In this document: positions 28,501 through 37,200 of the stretch, piece by piece
How the letters are laid out: each line of letters starts with the position of its first letter
Position numbering within the stretch: the first letter of the stretch is position 1
IMG/VR virus record: IMGVR_UViG_3300031753_000015
Location: 1-42,919 of that record
Length of the DNA stretch: 42,919 nt
Strand: one strand, 5' to 3'
Source: a virus
The notes under the pieces: model-generated
Database searches by the model: none
What the model saw: only the letters and a program-made list of their open reading frames with translations
What the model was told of the DNA's origin: nothing
Position numbers and translations under genes: made by a program

Positions 28501-29173
28501 GGCGTTCGCCGGTCGGTGCACCGTAGGCCCCGGAGTAGCCCATAGGCGCGCCCGTCCCCAGCCCCACCGCCGCGCCCCTGCCCACGCTCGCCAGGGTGGG
28601 TGCCGCTCCCAGCCCGGTGAAGCCGGCCGCGGCGCTGCGCGCCGCCGCGGGCACGCCGGCCGCCATGGGCAGGAGGTTCGTCCCCAGCTCGGCGGCAAAC
28701 TCGGCCGCGGCCCCGCCGGTGCCAGGGTGCGCGGCGAGGTACGCCTGCCGCTGCGCCTCCGCCTTGGCGGCGAGATCCGCGGTCAGGCCTTGCGGCACAT
28801 CGCCCACCCCCATAAAGGTGCTTGCCAAGGCAGGGTGCGCCGCCACGAAGTCCCGGATGCTCTCCGCCGCGCCCGCCAGCGCCAGGCCGAAGCTGCGCGT
28901 GGCCGCGCCCTGCGCCGCCGTCCAGATCCCGGCGTCGGGCGTCGGCTCCGGCCCGCTGATCGCGGGCGGGCCGGCCGCCGGCCACTGCTGCACCGGGACC
29001 TTCTCGCCCGTCTTGTCGTTGATGAGGACGATGCCCTTGCGCGTCCAGCCGAAGGCGCTGTCGAGCGCCGCGGCGGCTGCCGCGCCAGGCGCCGACGCCA
29101 GGGTGGGCGGGGGCGCGGGCGGCGCGAAGGCGTCGTCGAGGGCGAAGGCGGCGGCGGCTTCAGCGGAGGGCAT
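25502..29173 (-). CDS. Very large internal virion/ejection protein candidate
   Basis: This 1223-aa protein is the largest in the genome. The N-terminal 300 residues are Ala/Gly/Pro-rich with hydrophobic helices (GLGLAMGGAAGGLAHGAPAP). The middle (about 350-700) is Pro/Gln-rich and folded in parts (ARQNYLTLRFQDDEPWVQPE). The C-terminal third is helical with conserved-looking RAHELNSEYLWHELRPRLQI and AMGINYHINHGLMFGAMQLL. Size, composition and its position as the last of three such proteins after the tail nozzle recall T7 gp16-type core proteins or large polyvalent proteins that enter the cell with the DNA. No transglycosylase or polymerase motif is visible. Confidence 0.68.
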   Translation of the reverse strand: MPSAEAAAAFALDDAFAPPAPPPTLASAPGAAAAAALDSAFGWTRKGIVLINDKTGEKVPVQQWPAAGPPAISGPEPTPDAGIWTAAQGAATRSFGLALAGAAESIRDFVAAHPALASTFMGVGDVPQGLTADLAAKAEAQRQAYLAAHPGTGGAAAEFAAELGTNLLPMAAGVPAAARSAAAGFTGLGAAPTLASVGRGAAVGLGTGAPMGYSGAYGAPTGERLRAAAVAGGLGLAMGGAAGGLAHGAPAPEGADFSPIARALNEARAADQAPAPDAMGQPPPSQLYRQAQDQAQARAAASLPQDATPERVQAATQAEMAKVDDLWRESTGMAPPGSPEAQATHAALAARENAPRYADPQYGPLTPGQAAAYRSAVQMNPTPVGNSMPYRGTRETWSFDQGMYPRGTTFEDAAAGRVLSDLPADLPVDRTESNHVAQINPAGGRAPMLGEPERPWPPQGATLADVSPPPAAGARPGYGSMLPQEDAAATWMGRPPAPPPQGAPEGINPEAGFLRTRSAPTPEQLTDDFLYDDLRHPFVTRGNRAEFTAGVQSLEDAASLGLEDADRGPQGFATDARHMLEGSKRGNPNVSGDTPEALQERLAQDPRTQGAIDLWNQWQQEAAGKLEDINAMRAQQGLEPVPARQNYLTLRFQDDEPWVQPEGPRIASGKIGPEQERTYPTLADAMNKGKVPVPGTEDLVGAIRASRESYGKALAMRELLGKVEDLATKGPGGGPMEMPDGNPALLRGYEPPKGFQRADQVRLLSDLVPGDGNLYVHPDLWKNLKPIITGTDVGRLGEAYDAINETEKQAELFMGIMHPWALGESSVAMDPNPLQGLVSAVKAQGQAAGQLLSHVPGLQRLAPRPLSAAEQATALRYIDAGGNIHGAPIEGEAQALAKTLAGVQRWGEGTQGAAQVLGKPVAWTAQALNRAHELNSEYLWHELRPRLQIAAFARNEAALKAVHSGQSNWALGVGGFARRNAIRAQSLEQGMRGVANAVGNGFGAQEWRLHRNAITSDPAIRQALARGFLSPEWNISSAKMFASPFSKNPVESAMGINYHINHGLMFGAMQLLSQATAGHYTWQNGPGGTFDPYKLSHLQWRNPLDGKLYETNVGKHYLELAHGIAGRSSKDLSVVGPLTDKLAPVPGSLLRAAEAAKPQRGEGRAQRAGDVTQNLAAPLVPISLRTGWHNQPGAQRATPGGSRLDLGAWLAGLLAPGPTTVVH

Positions 29174-29201
29174 TGACTTGCGCCGGGGAGGGGTGTATGC
29201 T
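29173..29201 (+). promoter_or_regulatory. TATGCTTACG-family promoter, copy P3
   Basis: TTGACT (29173-29178), 17 bp, TATGCT (29196-29201), then TACGGC. Here ATT rather than ATG stands at the expected first base, and a GAGGAGGT ribosome binding site leads to ATG 29226, so this copy makes a short leader. The -35 begins on the last base of the start codon of the divergent 1223-aa gene. Confidence 0.85.
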
Positions 29202-29225
29202 TACGGCATTCAGAGGAGGTGAGCG

Positions 29226-29573
29226 ATGCGGTTCAAGGAGACGAAGAAGGAAGCGGAAGTGGGGCTGCCCGGCGTCCAAGCGGCATTCACGATCATCGAC
29301 GGAAGCCTGCGTGACGTGCGCTTGACCGACGCCAGCGGCCGAGTGGTGCTGCTGAGCTGCGACTACGGCCTGCACGTGTCCGTCCCGGCCCCGCCGAAGA
29401 TGGTCAAGCGCTGGAAACTGAGCGGCACCTTCGCCGGTTTCCCCACCGAGCATCTCTACCCCAACAAGTGGGAGGCTGAGCGCAAGAGGGATGCCATGGT
29501 CGAATTGCTGCGCGACGAGTCGGCGGCCGCGCTGACCATCGAAGAAGTCGAGGTCCCGGACGACGACGCCTAG
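29226..29573 (+). CDS. Moron-like gene, unknown 115-aa protein
   Basis: This is a single plus-strand gene between two minus-strand internal virion genes, with its own promoter (P3) and a strong GAGGAGGT site. The protein begins with a basic stretch and has a beta-rich core (AAFTIIDGSLRDVRLTDASG, RVVLLSCDYGLHVSVP), then PTEHLYPNKWEAERKRDAMV and an acidic end (EEVEVPDDDA). The lone, independently transcribed layout is that of a moron. It stops two bases before the convergent gene's stop. No family is recognised. Confidence 0.75.
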   Translation: MRFKETKKEAEVGLPGVQAAFTIIDGSLRDVRLTDASGRVVLLSCDYGLHVSVPAPPKMVKRWKLSGTFAGFPTEHLYPNKWEAERKRDAMVELLRDESAAALTIEEVEVPDDDA

Positions 29574-29575
29574 CC

Positions 29576-31096
29576 TCACTGCTTCGCCCCCGCGATGTAG
29601 GCGTCGATCTGCGCCGCGGGCACGCCCGCCGCGGCCAGCTTCGCCCGCACGCCCGCCTCCCCCAGCGCCGGCAGCGCCTGCTTGACGGCGCCCAGCTTGC
29701 CGGCGTCCAGCGCCGGGGCCTTCCCGGTCCCCACGTTCGCCAGGTTGAGCGGGCCTGGCGGCCCGGCCGGCCCCACCGCCGCGCCGGCCGGCGTGCCGAC
29801 GCGGGCGCCGAGCGTCGGCATGGCAAGGGGCGTCGGGAAGGGGACGGCGCCGGGCGGCTGCACCTTGACGCCGGGCGGCAGCGCCGGCCCGCTCTGCGCC
29901 AGCCGGTCGGTGATGATCTTGAGCGCCGCGGACGGCAGCATCTCCTTGCCCTCGAAGGTGATTTTCTCGAGCTTGGCGTCGTCCTTCATCGCCTGGTACG
30001 TCTCGTGGATCTGGCCCTGCATGGCCTTCGCCGCTTCCGTCCCGGTTAGCGGCTGCGAGGCGGCGGCCTGCGACAGCTGGTGATTGAAGACGGCGAGCTG
30101 CTCGGCCTTGGACAGCTGGGCCATCGCCTCGTCGAGGGACCGGCCGCGGATGAGGCTGTCGTTCACCTTCGCCATCGCCTGCTCGCGCCCGAAGGTGAGC
30201 CCCGCCTCGTAGCGGGCCATGGCCTGCTTCGTGGGCAGCGTCGCTTGCCCCTCCGCCGCCGCCTTCAGCGCCGCCGCCTGCGCCTGCGGGCCGGCGAGGG
30301 CATTCTCCAGCGCCACCTTGTCGCCCCGGGACAGTTCCGCCGCGTGCTGGTCCGTCCAGTCCTTGATGGCGATCGGGTCGTCGACGTTGACGCCCCGCTG
30401 CTTCATCGACAGCCGGGTGGGCATCGCGTCGGCGATCCCCTGCAAGCCCTTGTCGTCCCCAGCCAGGGCGTACATCCGCGCCATCTGCGCCTGACTATCG
30501 TTCGGCCCCAGCCGCTGGGCGATCGAGTTGGCGAGGCTCGCCCGCTGCGTCGCCTGCTGCTGCTCGCGGAGCTGCGTCGCGGAGACGGCCGCGGCCTTGC
30601 TCTGCTGCTCGCTCGCCAGGAGGTCCCGCTGGTACTGCAAGTCCTGCTGCTTCTGATACCTGTCCACCGCCGCGTCCTGCGTCAGCGAGCGGCCGAGCGC
30701 CGCCTGCGCCATCGCCTCCCCGAGGCCGCCCGGCCGCGCCGCGCCGAAGGCGACGCCCATGCGCGCCATGGCTTCCGCGTTCGCCTGGTGCTGCTGCTCG
30801 TCGGGGAGATCCCCGAAGCTCTGCGGGTACTGCGGCGGCTGCGGGATGTCCACCCGCGGGGGCGCCGGCCCCATGAGGTCCTGCGGCGTCAGCGGCGGCG
30901 GCCCGCCGGCCGCGGGCGCCGGCCCTGCCGGCCCCTGCGCCTGCTGCAAGCGCAGTAGCGCCGCCGCCAGCGGCCCCTGCGGCGCCTGCCCGCCAGCAAG
31001 CGGAGGGGCGGGCGGGGGCTGCTGCCCCAGGTAGGGGTAGAGCGTCGGGTCGTAGTTCGGACTCGCGGGGTCGGTCGGGTCGTACGGCCCGGGCAT
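29576..31096 (-). CDS. Internal virion/ejection protein candidate, 506 aa
   Basis: The start is ATG 31096 (MPGPYDPTDP); the frame extends further but crosses promoter P4 and the plus-strand gene, so the later start is used. The N-terminal 110 residues are Pro/Gly/Gln-rich and disordered. The middle 300 residues are Ala/Gln-rich helices (DRYQKQQDLQYQRDLLASEQ, KAAAEGQATLPTKQAMARYE) with coiled-coil character. The C-terminus carries a small helical bundle (GEAGVRAKLAAAGVPAAQID). It resembles helical podovirus ejection proteins that line the DNA path. Confidence 0.65.
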   Translation of the reverse strand: MPGPYDPTDPASPNYDPTLYPYLGQQPPPAPPLAGGQAPQGPLAAALLRLQQAQGPAGPAPAAGGPPPLTPQDLMGPAPPRVDIPQPPQYPQSFGDLPDEQQHQANAEAMARMGVAFGAARPGGLGEAMAQAALGRSLTQDAAVDRYQKQQDLQYQRDLLASEQQSKAAAVSATQLREQQQATQRASLANSIAQRLGPNDSQAQMARMYALAGDDKGLQGIADAMPTRLSMKQRGVNVDDPIAIKDWTDQHAAELSRGDKVALENALAGPQAQAAALKAAAEGQATLPTKQAMARYEAGLTFGREQAMAKVNDSLIRGRSLDEAMAQLSKAEQLAVFNHQLSQAAASQPLTGTEAAKAMQGQIHETYQAMKDDAKLEKITFEGKEMLPSAALKIITDRLAQSGPALPPGVKVQPPGAVPFPTPLAMPTLGARVGTPAGAAVGPAGPPGPLNLANVGTGKAPALDAGKLGAVKQALPALGEAGVRAKLAAAGVPAAQIDAYIAGAKQ

Positions 31097-31108
31097 GAAG
31101 GGGAGCAC

Positions 31109-31137
31109 TAGACGCGGCCCTCGCGGTGGTGTATGCT
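31109..31137 (+). promoter_or_regulatory. TATGCTTACG-family promoter, copy P4
   Basis: TAGACG (31109-31114), 17 bp, TATGCT (31132-31137), then TACGGC and ATG 31144 at exactly six bases. The core ATGC-TTACG-GCAT is an inverted repeat here. It starts 13 bp upstream of the divergent 506-aa gene. Confidence 0.82.
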
Positions 31138-31143
31138 TACGGC

Positions 31144-31686
31144 ATGACCGAGGCAGAGGAGCTCGCCGCGTTCGCCTGGTTCGTCCAGACCGACCTGCTT
31201 CACCCGAGGAGAGGAGGCAGCCCCATGCAAAGGTACATGCCGGCCTTCTACATTTGCCGCCAAGGGATCGACGGCTCCGTGAGCCCCGTGATGACGGCGT
31301 GCGCAGCCGGCGAGTGGGTGCGCTTCGCCGACGTGCCGCAGTTCCCGGAGGTCGCCGCCGCCGAGAAGCGAGAGCGCGAGCTGGCGACGGCAGCGCTGCG
31401 GCAGAAGCAGGCCGCCGAGCGCGAGCGCGACGCGGCGCGCGCGGAGCTGGAGAATCTGCGCCGCGCGCACCGCATCGTGCAAGCCGAGGCCGATGGGCTG
31501 CTCGAGGAGCGCGACTCTCTGCGGCAGATGTGCCTTGAGGGCGCGCTGCCGGACGCCGGCTGGTGCTACGACACCCCGCCACCGCGCGCCACATTCGTAG
31601 ACATGGGGCAGAGCGACTCCCTCATCATTCGCTACGGCGACGCCTGGCGCCGCGTGGAGGCGCCCCCGCGGAAGCCGGCGAGCTGA
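31144..31686 (+). CDS. Moron-like gene, coiled-coil protein, 180 aa
   Basis: This plus-strand gene lies between two minus-strand virion genes. The leaderless ATG at 31144 sits at the expected transcription start of P4; a second in-frame ATG at 31225 has a strong GGAGG and could give a 153-aa form, so both may be used. The protein has a small N-terminal domain (MPAFYICRQGIDGSVSPVMT, EWVRFADVPQF), a charged coiled coil (residues about 85-140, EKRERELATAALRQKQAAER) and a C-terminal strand region (SDSLIIRYGDAWRRVE). No family is recognised. It may be a conversion or defence-related protein. Confidence 0.72.
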   Translation: MTEAEELAAFAWFVQTDLLHPRRGGSPMQRYMPAFYICRQGIDGSVSPVMTACAAGEWVRFADVPQFPEVAAAEKRERELATAALRQKQAAERERDAARAELENLRRAHRIVQAEADGLLEERDSLRQMCLEGALPDAGWCYDTPPPRATFVDMGQSDSLIIRYGDAWRRVEAPPRKPAS

Positions 31687-31687
31687 G

Positions 31688-33688
31688 CTAGCCGTAGGCA
31701 TTGGGATCTCCGCCATAGTTCGGGTCCACCACGTTGCCGCTGCTGTCGTAGATCTGGCCGTCCGAGCCCTGGTACAGGCCATTCCCGAGCGCGGTGGTGG
31801 TGAGGCCGGGCGTCGAGGTGACGGGACTGCCGCCGCCTCCCCCGCCTGGTCCACCGCCCAGGCCGCCGAGCATGTTGCCGAGCCCGCTGCCCAGCTGCGA
31901 GCCGCCGAGGATGCCCGCCATGGTCTGGCCGCCGACGTTCTGCTGCGGCATGTTCCTGAAGTCCGTCCCGGTCTGGGTGGTGCTCCCGAAGCCGTGGGTG
32001 AGGTTCCCGATGATGCCACTCGCCTGCGCCAGCCGGGTCATCGGGTCATAGAACTGCTGCTCCTGGAAGCCCAGCTGCGACTTGCCCAGCGAGACGCCGG
32101 CGAGCGAGGCCCGCAGCTGGTCCGCGGCCTGCTGCGCCGCGACCGCGTTGCGGTCGGCGCCCGCGGACAGGTTCCCGGCCGCCTCGTACCCCGCGTAGGG
32201 GATGTTGCTGATGGCGGGCGCCGCGTTGAGCGCGCCCAGCTGCTCGGCGCCGAAGGCCGTGCTCTGCTGCCCCATCCCCGACAGGTCCGCCAGCTGCCCC
32301 TGCTGCTGGGTGCCGATCGCCGTGCCGAGCTCGCCCATCCGCGCCAGCTGGTCCTGCTGCGCCAGGCTCGCCATCCCGAGGGCGTAGTTCGCCGAGGCGT
32401 TGGTGCGCGCCGCGCCCAGCGTCCCGCCGGCGGAGGCCATCGCCGCCGCGATCTGGGCCGCGTTGTTGCCGGCGCCGACGTTGATGCCCTCGCCGGCCTG
32501 CAAGGCCGCGTTCTTCTGCTGCAAGTACTCCTGGTAGTTCTGCCCCTGGAGGTTGGCGTTGCTGCCGGCGAGCGCGGTCGCGTAGTTGTTCGCCGCCTGC
32601 CCCATCGCCTCCCGCCAGGCGCTCCCGCCCATCAGCCCGGAGCCCATGGAGTCGCTGTTGATCCCGGGCAGCACGCTGTTCTTGAACTGCGTCTCCGTCT
32701 GCCGGTTGGCCGCCTGCATCTCGGCCGCGAGGTTCGGGTCGGAGTTGGGGTCGTACTTCGAGGCCAGCTGATCCTTGATGTACTGCGCGACCTCCGGGAT
32801 GCCGCCGCCGCCCTGGATCGTGACCTGGGTGCCCCCGCCGCCCCCGCCGCCGAACTGCGCCAGCGCCGCGGCCGCCGCCTGCTGCGCCGCGCTGCCGCCG
32901 GCCCCCCCCGAGCCGGGACTGCCAGGGGTCTGGCCGGCGAAGAGCTGCTGGATCATCTGCGCCAGCGCCGGGTTGCCGTTCGCGTAGTTGCTCGCCAGGT
33001 CGGCAAAGGTCTGCGCCTGCATGGGGTTCGTCGACTGCCCCTTCTCGAGCTGCTGGATCATCTGGGAGGAGGGGTCATAGACGGAGCTGCCCTTCGCCGC
33101 CGCGGCCAGCAGCGCCTGGATCGCCTGCGACGTCGACGCGGATTCGCCGGTCAGGCCCGTAGCGCCGGCGCCGGCGGCAGGAGGGGCGCCCCCGGCGGCA
33201 GGCGCGGCGCCAGCCCCCGTATTCGGGTAGGGAGCCGCGGTGGACTCCTTGATGGCACCGCTGCCGGAGTAGCCGGCGAACGGCTGATGGCCGGGGCCGG
33301 CTGGGCCGCCGCCGTAGAAGAGCGTGTTGCCGTTCGCGTCCACCAGCGTGCCGTCCGCCTGCCGGAAGACGCCCTGCGCCACCTGCGTCAGGCCGCTCGA
33401 GCCACCGGCCTGCGCGCTCCCGGCGCCGGTGATCGGCTGGAAGGGGGCCTGCTGGCCGGCGCCCACCGGGGTCGTGCCGCCGTAGCGCGCGGAGTCGCCC
33501 TGGATGGCCCCGTAGACGTCGCTCATCAGGCCCTGGTAGTAGTCCTGCGCCGGCCCCCAGGGGTTCTGCTGCGTCGTCAGGTTGACGTGCCCGGCGTTGG
33601 CGTTGGCCGCGCTGGCGTTCTGGTTCGCCGACACGCCGCCGAAGATGCCGCCGAGCAGACCGCCCAACCCGCCGAGAAGATCGCTCAT
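31688..33688 (-). CDS. Gly/Ala-rich internal virion protein candidate, 666 aa
   Basis: The protein starts at ATG 33688 with a hydrophobic glycine zipper (LLGGLGGLLGGIFGGVSA) suited to membrane insertion. The rest is Gly/Ala/Gln-rich, with helical repeats (ALAQMIQQLFAGQTPGSPGS, KNAALQAGEGINVGAGNNAA) and a Gly-rich run near residue 290. The second half (about 330-560) is helical with NYALGMASLAQQDQLARMGE. A membrane-active N-terminus with a long Ala/Gln-rich body is typical of podovirus ejection proteins such as T7 gp14-like membrane pore components. It is the first of the three such proteins after the tail genes. Confidence 0.68.
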   Translation of the reverse strand: MSDLLGGLGGLLGGIFGGVSANQNASAANANAGHVNLTTQQNPWGPAQDYYQGLMSDVYGAIQGDSARYGGTTPVGAGQQAPFQPITGAGSAQAGGSSGLTQVAQGVFRQADGTLVDANGNTLFYGGGPAGPGHQPFAGYSGSGAIKESTAAPYPNTGAGAAPAAGGAPPAAGAGATGLTGESASTSQAIQALLAAAAKGSSVYDPSSQMIQQLEKGQSTNPMQAQTFADLASNYANGNPALAQMIQQLFAGQTPGSPGSGGAGGSAAQQAAAAALAQFGGGGGGGTQVTIQGGGGIPEVAQYIKDQLASKYDPNSDPNLAAEMQAANRQTETQFKNSVLPGINSDSMGSGLMGGSAWREAMGQAANNYATALAGSNANLQGQNYQEYLQQKNAALQAGEGINVGAGNNAAQIAAAMASAGGTLGAARTNASANYALGMASLAQQDQLARMGELGTAIGTQQQGQLADLSGMGQQSTAFGAEQLGALNAAPAISNIPYAGYEAAGNLSAGADRNAVAAQQAADQLRASLAGVSLGKSQLGFQEQQFYDPMTRLAQASGIIGNLTHGFGSTTQTGTDFRNMPQQNVGGQTMAGILGGSQLGSGLGNMLGGLGGGPGGGGGGSPVTSTPGLTTTALGNGLYQGSDGQIYDSSGNVVDPNYGGDPNAYG

Positions 33689-33710
33689 GGCGCCCCCATT
33701 CTACACCGTC

Positions 33711-34265
33711 CTAATTATGATACACCCGCCAGGCAATGCCCAGCAGCAAGAGAACCTCGGCCTGGGAGTCGACGTTGCGGGTGAAGAGGACACCGAGTCC
33801 CTCCATGGTGGCGAGGATCGGGGAGGCGCTGAGCGTCACCTCGACTGCGTTGACGTTGGAGAGCGAGGGATTGGGCAAGGTGGTGGTGGTCGAGCCGATC
33901 GCTGTCCCCGGCAGGGCAGCCCCGACTCCCACGCCGTTGACCGCCAGCGTCACGCCGTAGACTGTTGACGTCGACACCGCGGCCCGGTACACGGCGCGCA
34001 GCACGATCAGGTGGCTATTCCAGCTGGGCTGTGGGCGCAGCGCCCAGCCGGCGGAGCTGCTCGAGCCGGGTGGGAAGCTCACCACCTGCACCGCGCCCGC
34101 CCCCCCGCTCGCCGCCGAGAGCGTCGCTCCCACCAGCCGCGCCGCACCCGGCGCCAGCCAGCCGGTGTCGCTGGCGAGGTTACTGGCGTCGGTCAGCAGC
34201 TTCAGGTTGGTGTCGTGGATCGACGGCAGCGCCGCCTTGGGGCCCCGCTGGGTGCTGACCGCCAC
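33711..34265 (-). CDS. Small virion-type protein next to the nozzle
   Basis: The gene is 184 aa from GTG 34265, in a TAGTG overlap with the nozzle gene and with GGAGG upstream; the frame's apparent extension to 35366 is a shadow of the nozzle gene. The sequence is beta-rich (AVQVVSFPPGSSSSAGWALR, YGVTLAVNGVGVGAALPGTA, AVEVTLSASPILATMEGLGV) and ends in hydrophobic strands. It is a probable tail protein, perhaps a nozzle tip, fibre connector or beta-sandwich decoration. No family is recognised. Confidence 0.68.
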   Translation of the reverse strand: MAVSTQRGPKAALPSIHDTNLKLLTDASNLASDTGWLAPGAARLVGATLSAASGGAGAVQVVSFPPGSSSSAGWALRPQPSWNSHLIVLRAVYRAAVSTSTVYGVTLAVNGVGVGAALPGTAIGSTTTTLPNPSLSNVNAVEVTLSASPILATMEGLGVLFTRNVDSQAEVLLLLGIAWRVYHN

Positions 34266-37200
34266 TACTTCCTCCCCCGCGGGTGCCAGGTGACGTACAG
34301 CCCGTGGAAGGCGTAGAGCATGTCCGGCAGGGAGATCGGCGCCACGTTGACGGTGAAGATCCACCAATAGGCCGCCATCTTGACCGGGAAGGCAAACGTC
34401 TCGCCGGCCCGCAGCCAGGGCGTCGTCTGCGTGCGGTAGCTGCCGCTGCCCGGCCGCACCAGGGGATTGTTGGCGCACTCGACGGTGATGGACACCTGCG
34501 GCGCCACGGCCGGCGACGTCGAGGACCAGACCGGCGTGATGTCCTCGACGTCGGCCCAGATCTCGTAATCCTGCTGTGGGTCCGGCACGTAGGTGAAGCC
34601 GCGCTGCCGCGGCCCCACCGGCATGCTGACCTTGTCGAGGCCGATCGAGCGCCGCTGCGTCTTGAGCGTCGCCTGCAAAGTCTTCGTGCCGTTGTACTTG
34701 TACCAGCTCGTCGTGCCCGGCGAGACGACGCCGTAGTCGAAGCCCAGCGTGCCGCGCAGGAAGTGGGAGTCGGAGGTCGAGACGTTGAGCTGCCCGATCT
34801 CGTAGCAGGTGGGGCCCGCCGGCAGCGCTGACCAGCGGTCCTCTGTCGGGCTGTAGCAGACGCGCTTGCCGTGCTGCCATGGGGTGTCGGTCAGCCCCTG
34901 GTACTCCCAGAAGATGAGGTGGGCCGCGCGGTCGTACCAGCCCACCATGACCTGGTCCTCGCTCGCCATGTCCGGCGGGTCGTAGGGCTGGATGGCGTTG
35001 GGCGAGCTCACCGGGTCCGCCATGTAGGAGGCGAGGACCTCGTCGCCCACCCGCTCGACCGGGTTCGACGCGCTGTAGGGGTTCAACCGCCAGAAGCAGG
35101 CCCCACCCCAGAAGTAGATGGCGTCGTCCGCCAGCACGATCGAGCGGGGGAACGGCGTCCCGACCGACCGGGTGATCTCGTCGAGCCGAAAGACGCTCTG
35201 GTCGCCGGTCCAGGTCAGGGAGTGGATGGCGTTGCGCTTGAAGATGACGGCGTTGTCGCCGCCCACCAAGCCCATGATCTGCCCGGGCGTCGAGCTCACG
35301 CGGCCGTTGCCGCTCTGGGTAGTGAGGGACGGCGTGAAGGAGCTGAAGTTGCCGCCGGCGCTCCACCAGATCCAGTCCGGGCCGTAGCCGGTCAGGTTGA
35401 TGTCCCCGAGCAGCAGGAACTGCCGCACGATCGCCATGTGCCGCGCCTGCGGCGCCGGGGACGGATCACTGATGAGCGGCGCGAAGAGGCCGGCGCCGGC
35501 GAGCCGCGCCTGGATCGGGTCAACGTAATTGGTGGCGTAGACGTCCGCGCCCACCTGCAAGAACTGCCAGCCGGCGGGGTGCGCGGCGCCCGCGGCGTAG
35601 CCGCCGGAGGCGGAGACGTTGGTAAAGCCGGTCGGGGAGACGGTGTAGAGCTTCGTCGGCGTGCCGGCGTAGATCGTCGGTACGTCCCCCTTGTAGGAGG
35701 TCAGTGGGTCCGGCGCCTCGAGGTCCGCCCAAGAGATCTCCGCGGCCGAGGTCGGGGGGACCGCCAGCTCGAGGAACGAACAGATCCCGCTGCGGGGAGT
35801 GGCGGCGTCGAACTCGATGCGCGCCACCTGAATGTTCGGGCCGAGCGTGAGCTGGAGCTGGAAGGGCTGCCCGGCCGGGATGAGGGCGTCCACCGCCGCT
35901 GCTGCGCTGGCGCCGAGCGTGTGGGAGTAGGCGGTGACGCTCGCGGCCGGCGTGACCGTGAAGCTGTCGATGACGGTCCCGGTGTAGCTGAGCAGCGCCA
36001 GCGTCGCCGAGGCGCCGGAGCCGGAGGCGCGCATGGCGATCACGTAGCCGGTCGGGGAGAGCGACGGCGCGGTGGGCGTCGGCACCGAGAAGATGGTCAG
36101 GGTGGGCGTCCCGGCGGTCTGGGTGTAGACATAGGTCGCGTCGCTGGCGTCCGCCAGCACCTGCCAGGCCTGCGAGCTCGGCGGCGAGACACCGAGCGGG
36201 AAGGCGGAGCTGGTGTTCTGCGCGGTGGGGACACCCGGGGTCTGAAACTGCGTCGACGGGACGTCGACCGGGTAGGAGGCCACGATCGAGCACGTCAGCG
36301 CCGTGTAGTCGGTGATGCCGGCCGCCGTCGCCTCCGGGATCTGCGTCGTGTAGAGGTGCGGCGTCGTCGGGGCGTTGACCAGAACCTGCTGCGCGACGAC
36401 TGCCGCGCCTTGCAGCACGCTGAGCGTCAGCGTCACGCCGGCGTTGCTGGCCGCCAGCTCCGCTTGCAGGGCGTGCTGGGTGCGGGTGATGGGATCCAGC
36501 GCGGTCGGGGCGAGGACGCCGCTGTAGGCGTCGCTGGCGCCCGGTGCGAGCGCCTTACTGACGATGGCAGGCGTGGTGACGACCGGGAAGGTCGCGAGGA
36601 TCTGCCACAGGTTCGTCGAGATGGCGCCGGGCTGCCCTAGCCAGCCGCCGATGGCGGTGTCGGCGGAGGGGTAGACCGGCTGGCCGGTCCCCGGCACCGC
36701 AATCGTCCACTGGAGCGCCAGCTTGGTGTAGTCGGTGATCGCCGCCGCCTCGCCGGTCGTGAGGTTGAAGGACACCGTGAGGAAGCCGGGCTGCGCGGCG
36801 CTGCCGCTGACCGTGCGGTGGGCGAGGTTCGTGCCGGCCGGCTGCTGCTGGAGGTAGAAGTCGATCGTCCAAGCCCCCGTCGTCGCCGGGATGGCGTAGC
36901 GAAACTGGATGACGTGGCCGCTGGTGACGCCCGGCGCGGCGATCGGCGAAAGCGCCAGCTTGACGACGATGCCAGAGCCCGGGGCCGGCACCAGGATGTA
37001 GGCCGCGTCGCTCGGCGTCGACTCGTTGACCTGCTGGTAGAGCGGCTGGCCGTAGGCCGGGTGAGCTTCGCTGCCGACGCCCGGGCCGCCCACGATGTCC
37101 GCGGAGGGCCGCGCGTAGAGCACGGTGCGCGCCTGCTGAAAGGTGTGCACCAGGGCGCCGGTGACCGGGCCGTCGCCGGCAAGCGTCGCCTGCACCTGCT

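Noticed and set aside
25493-29176. A 1227-aa open frame on the plus strand
   Set aside because: It is an antisense shadow of the 1223-aa minus-strand gene. Its translation is Arg/Gly/Leu-biased with no domain sense, as expected when codons end in G or C on the other strand.
31225-31686. Calling only the internal ATG 31225 as the start of the 180-aa gene
   Set aside because: It has a strong ribosome site, but the ATG at 31144 lies exactly at the predicted transcription start as in the sister promoters, so both are kept as options.
33711-35366. Taking the long minus-strand frame as a 551-aa gene
   Set aside because: Most of it lies inside the nozzle gene in another frame; a GTG with a ribosome site at 34265 gives a sensible 184-aa protein.
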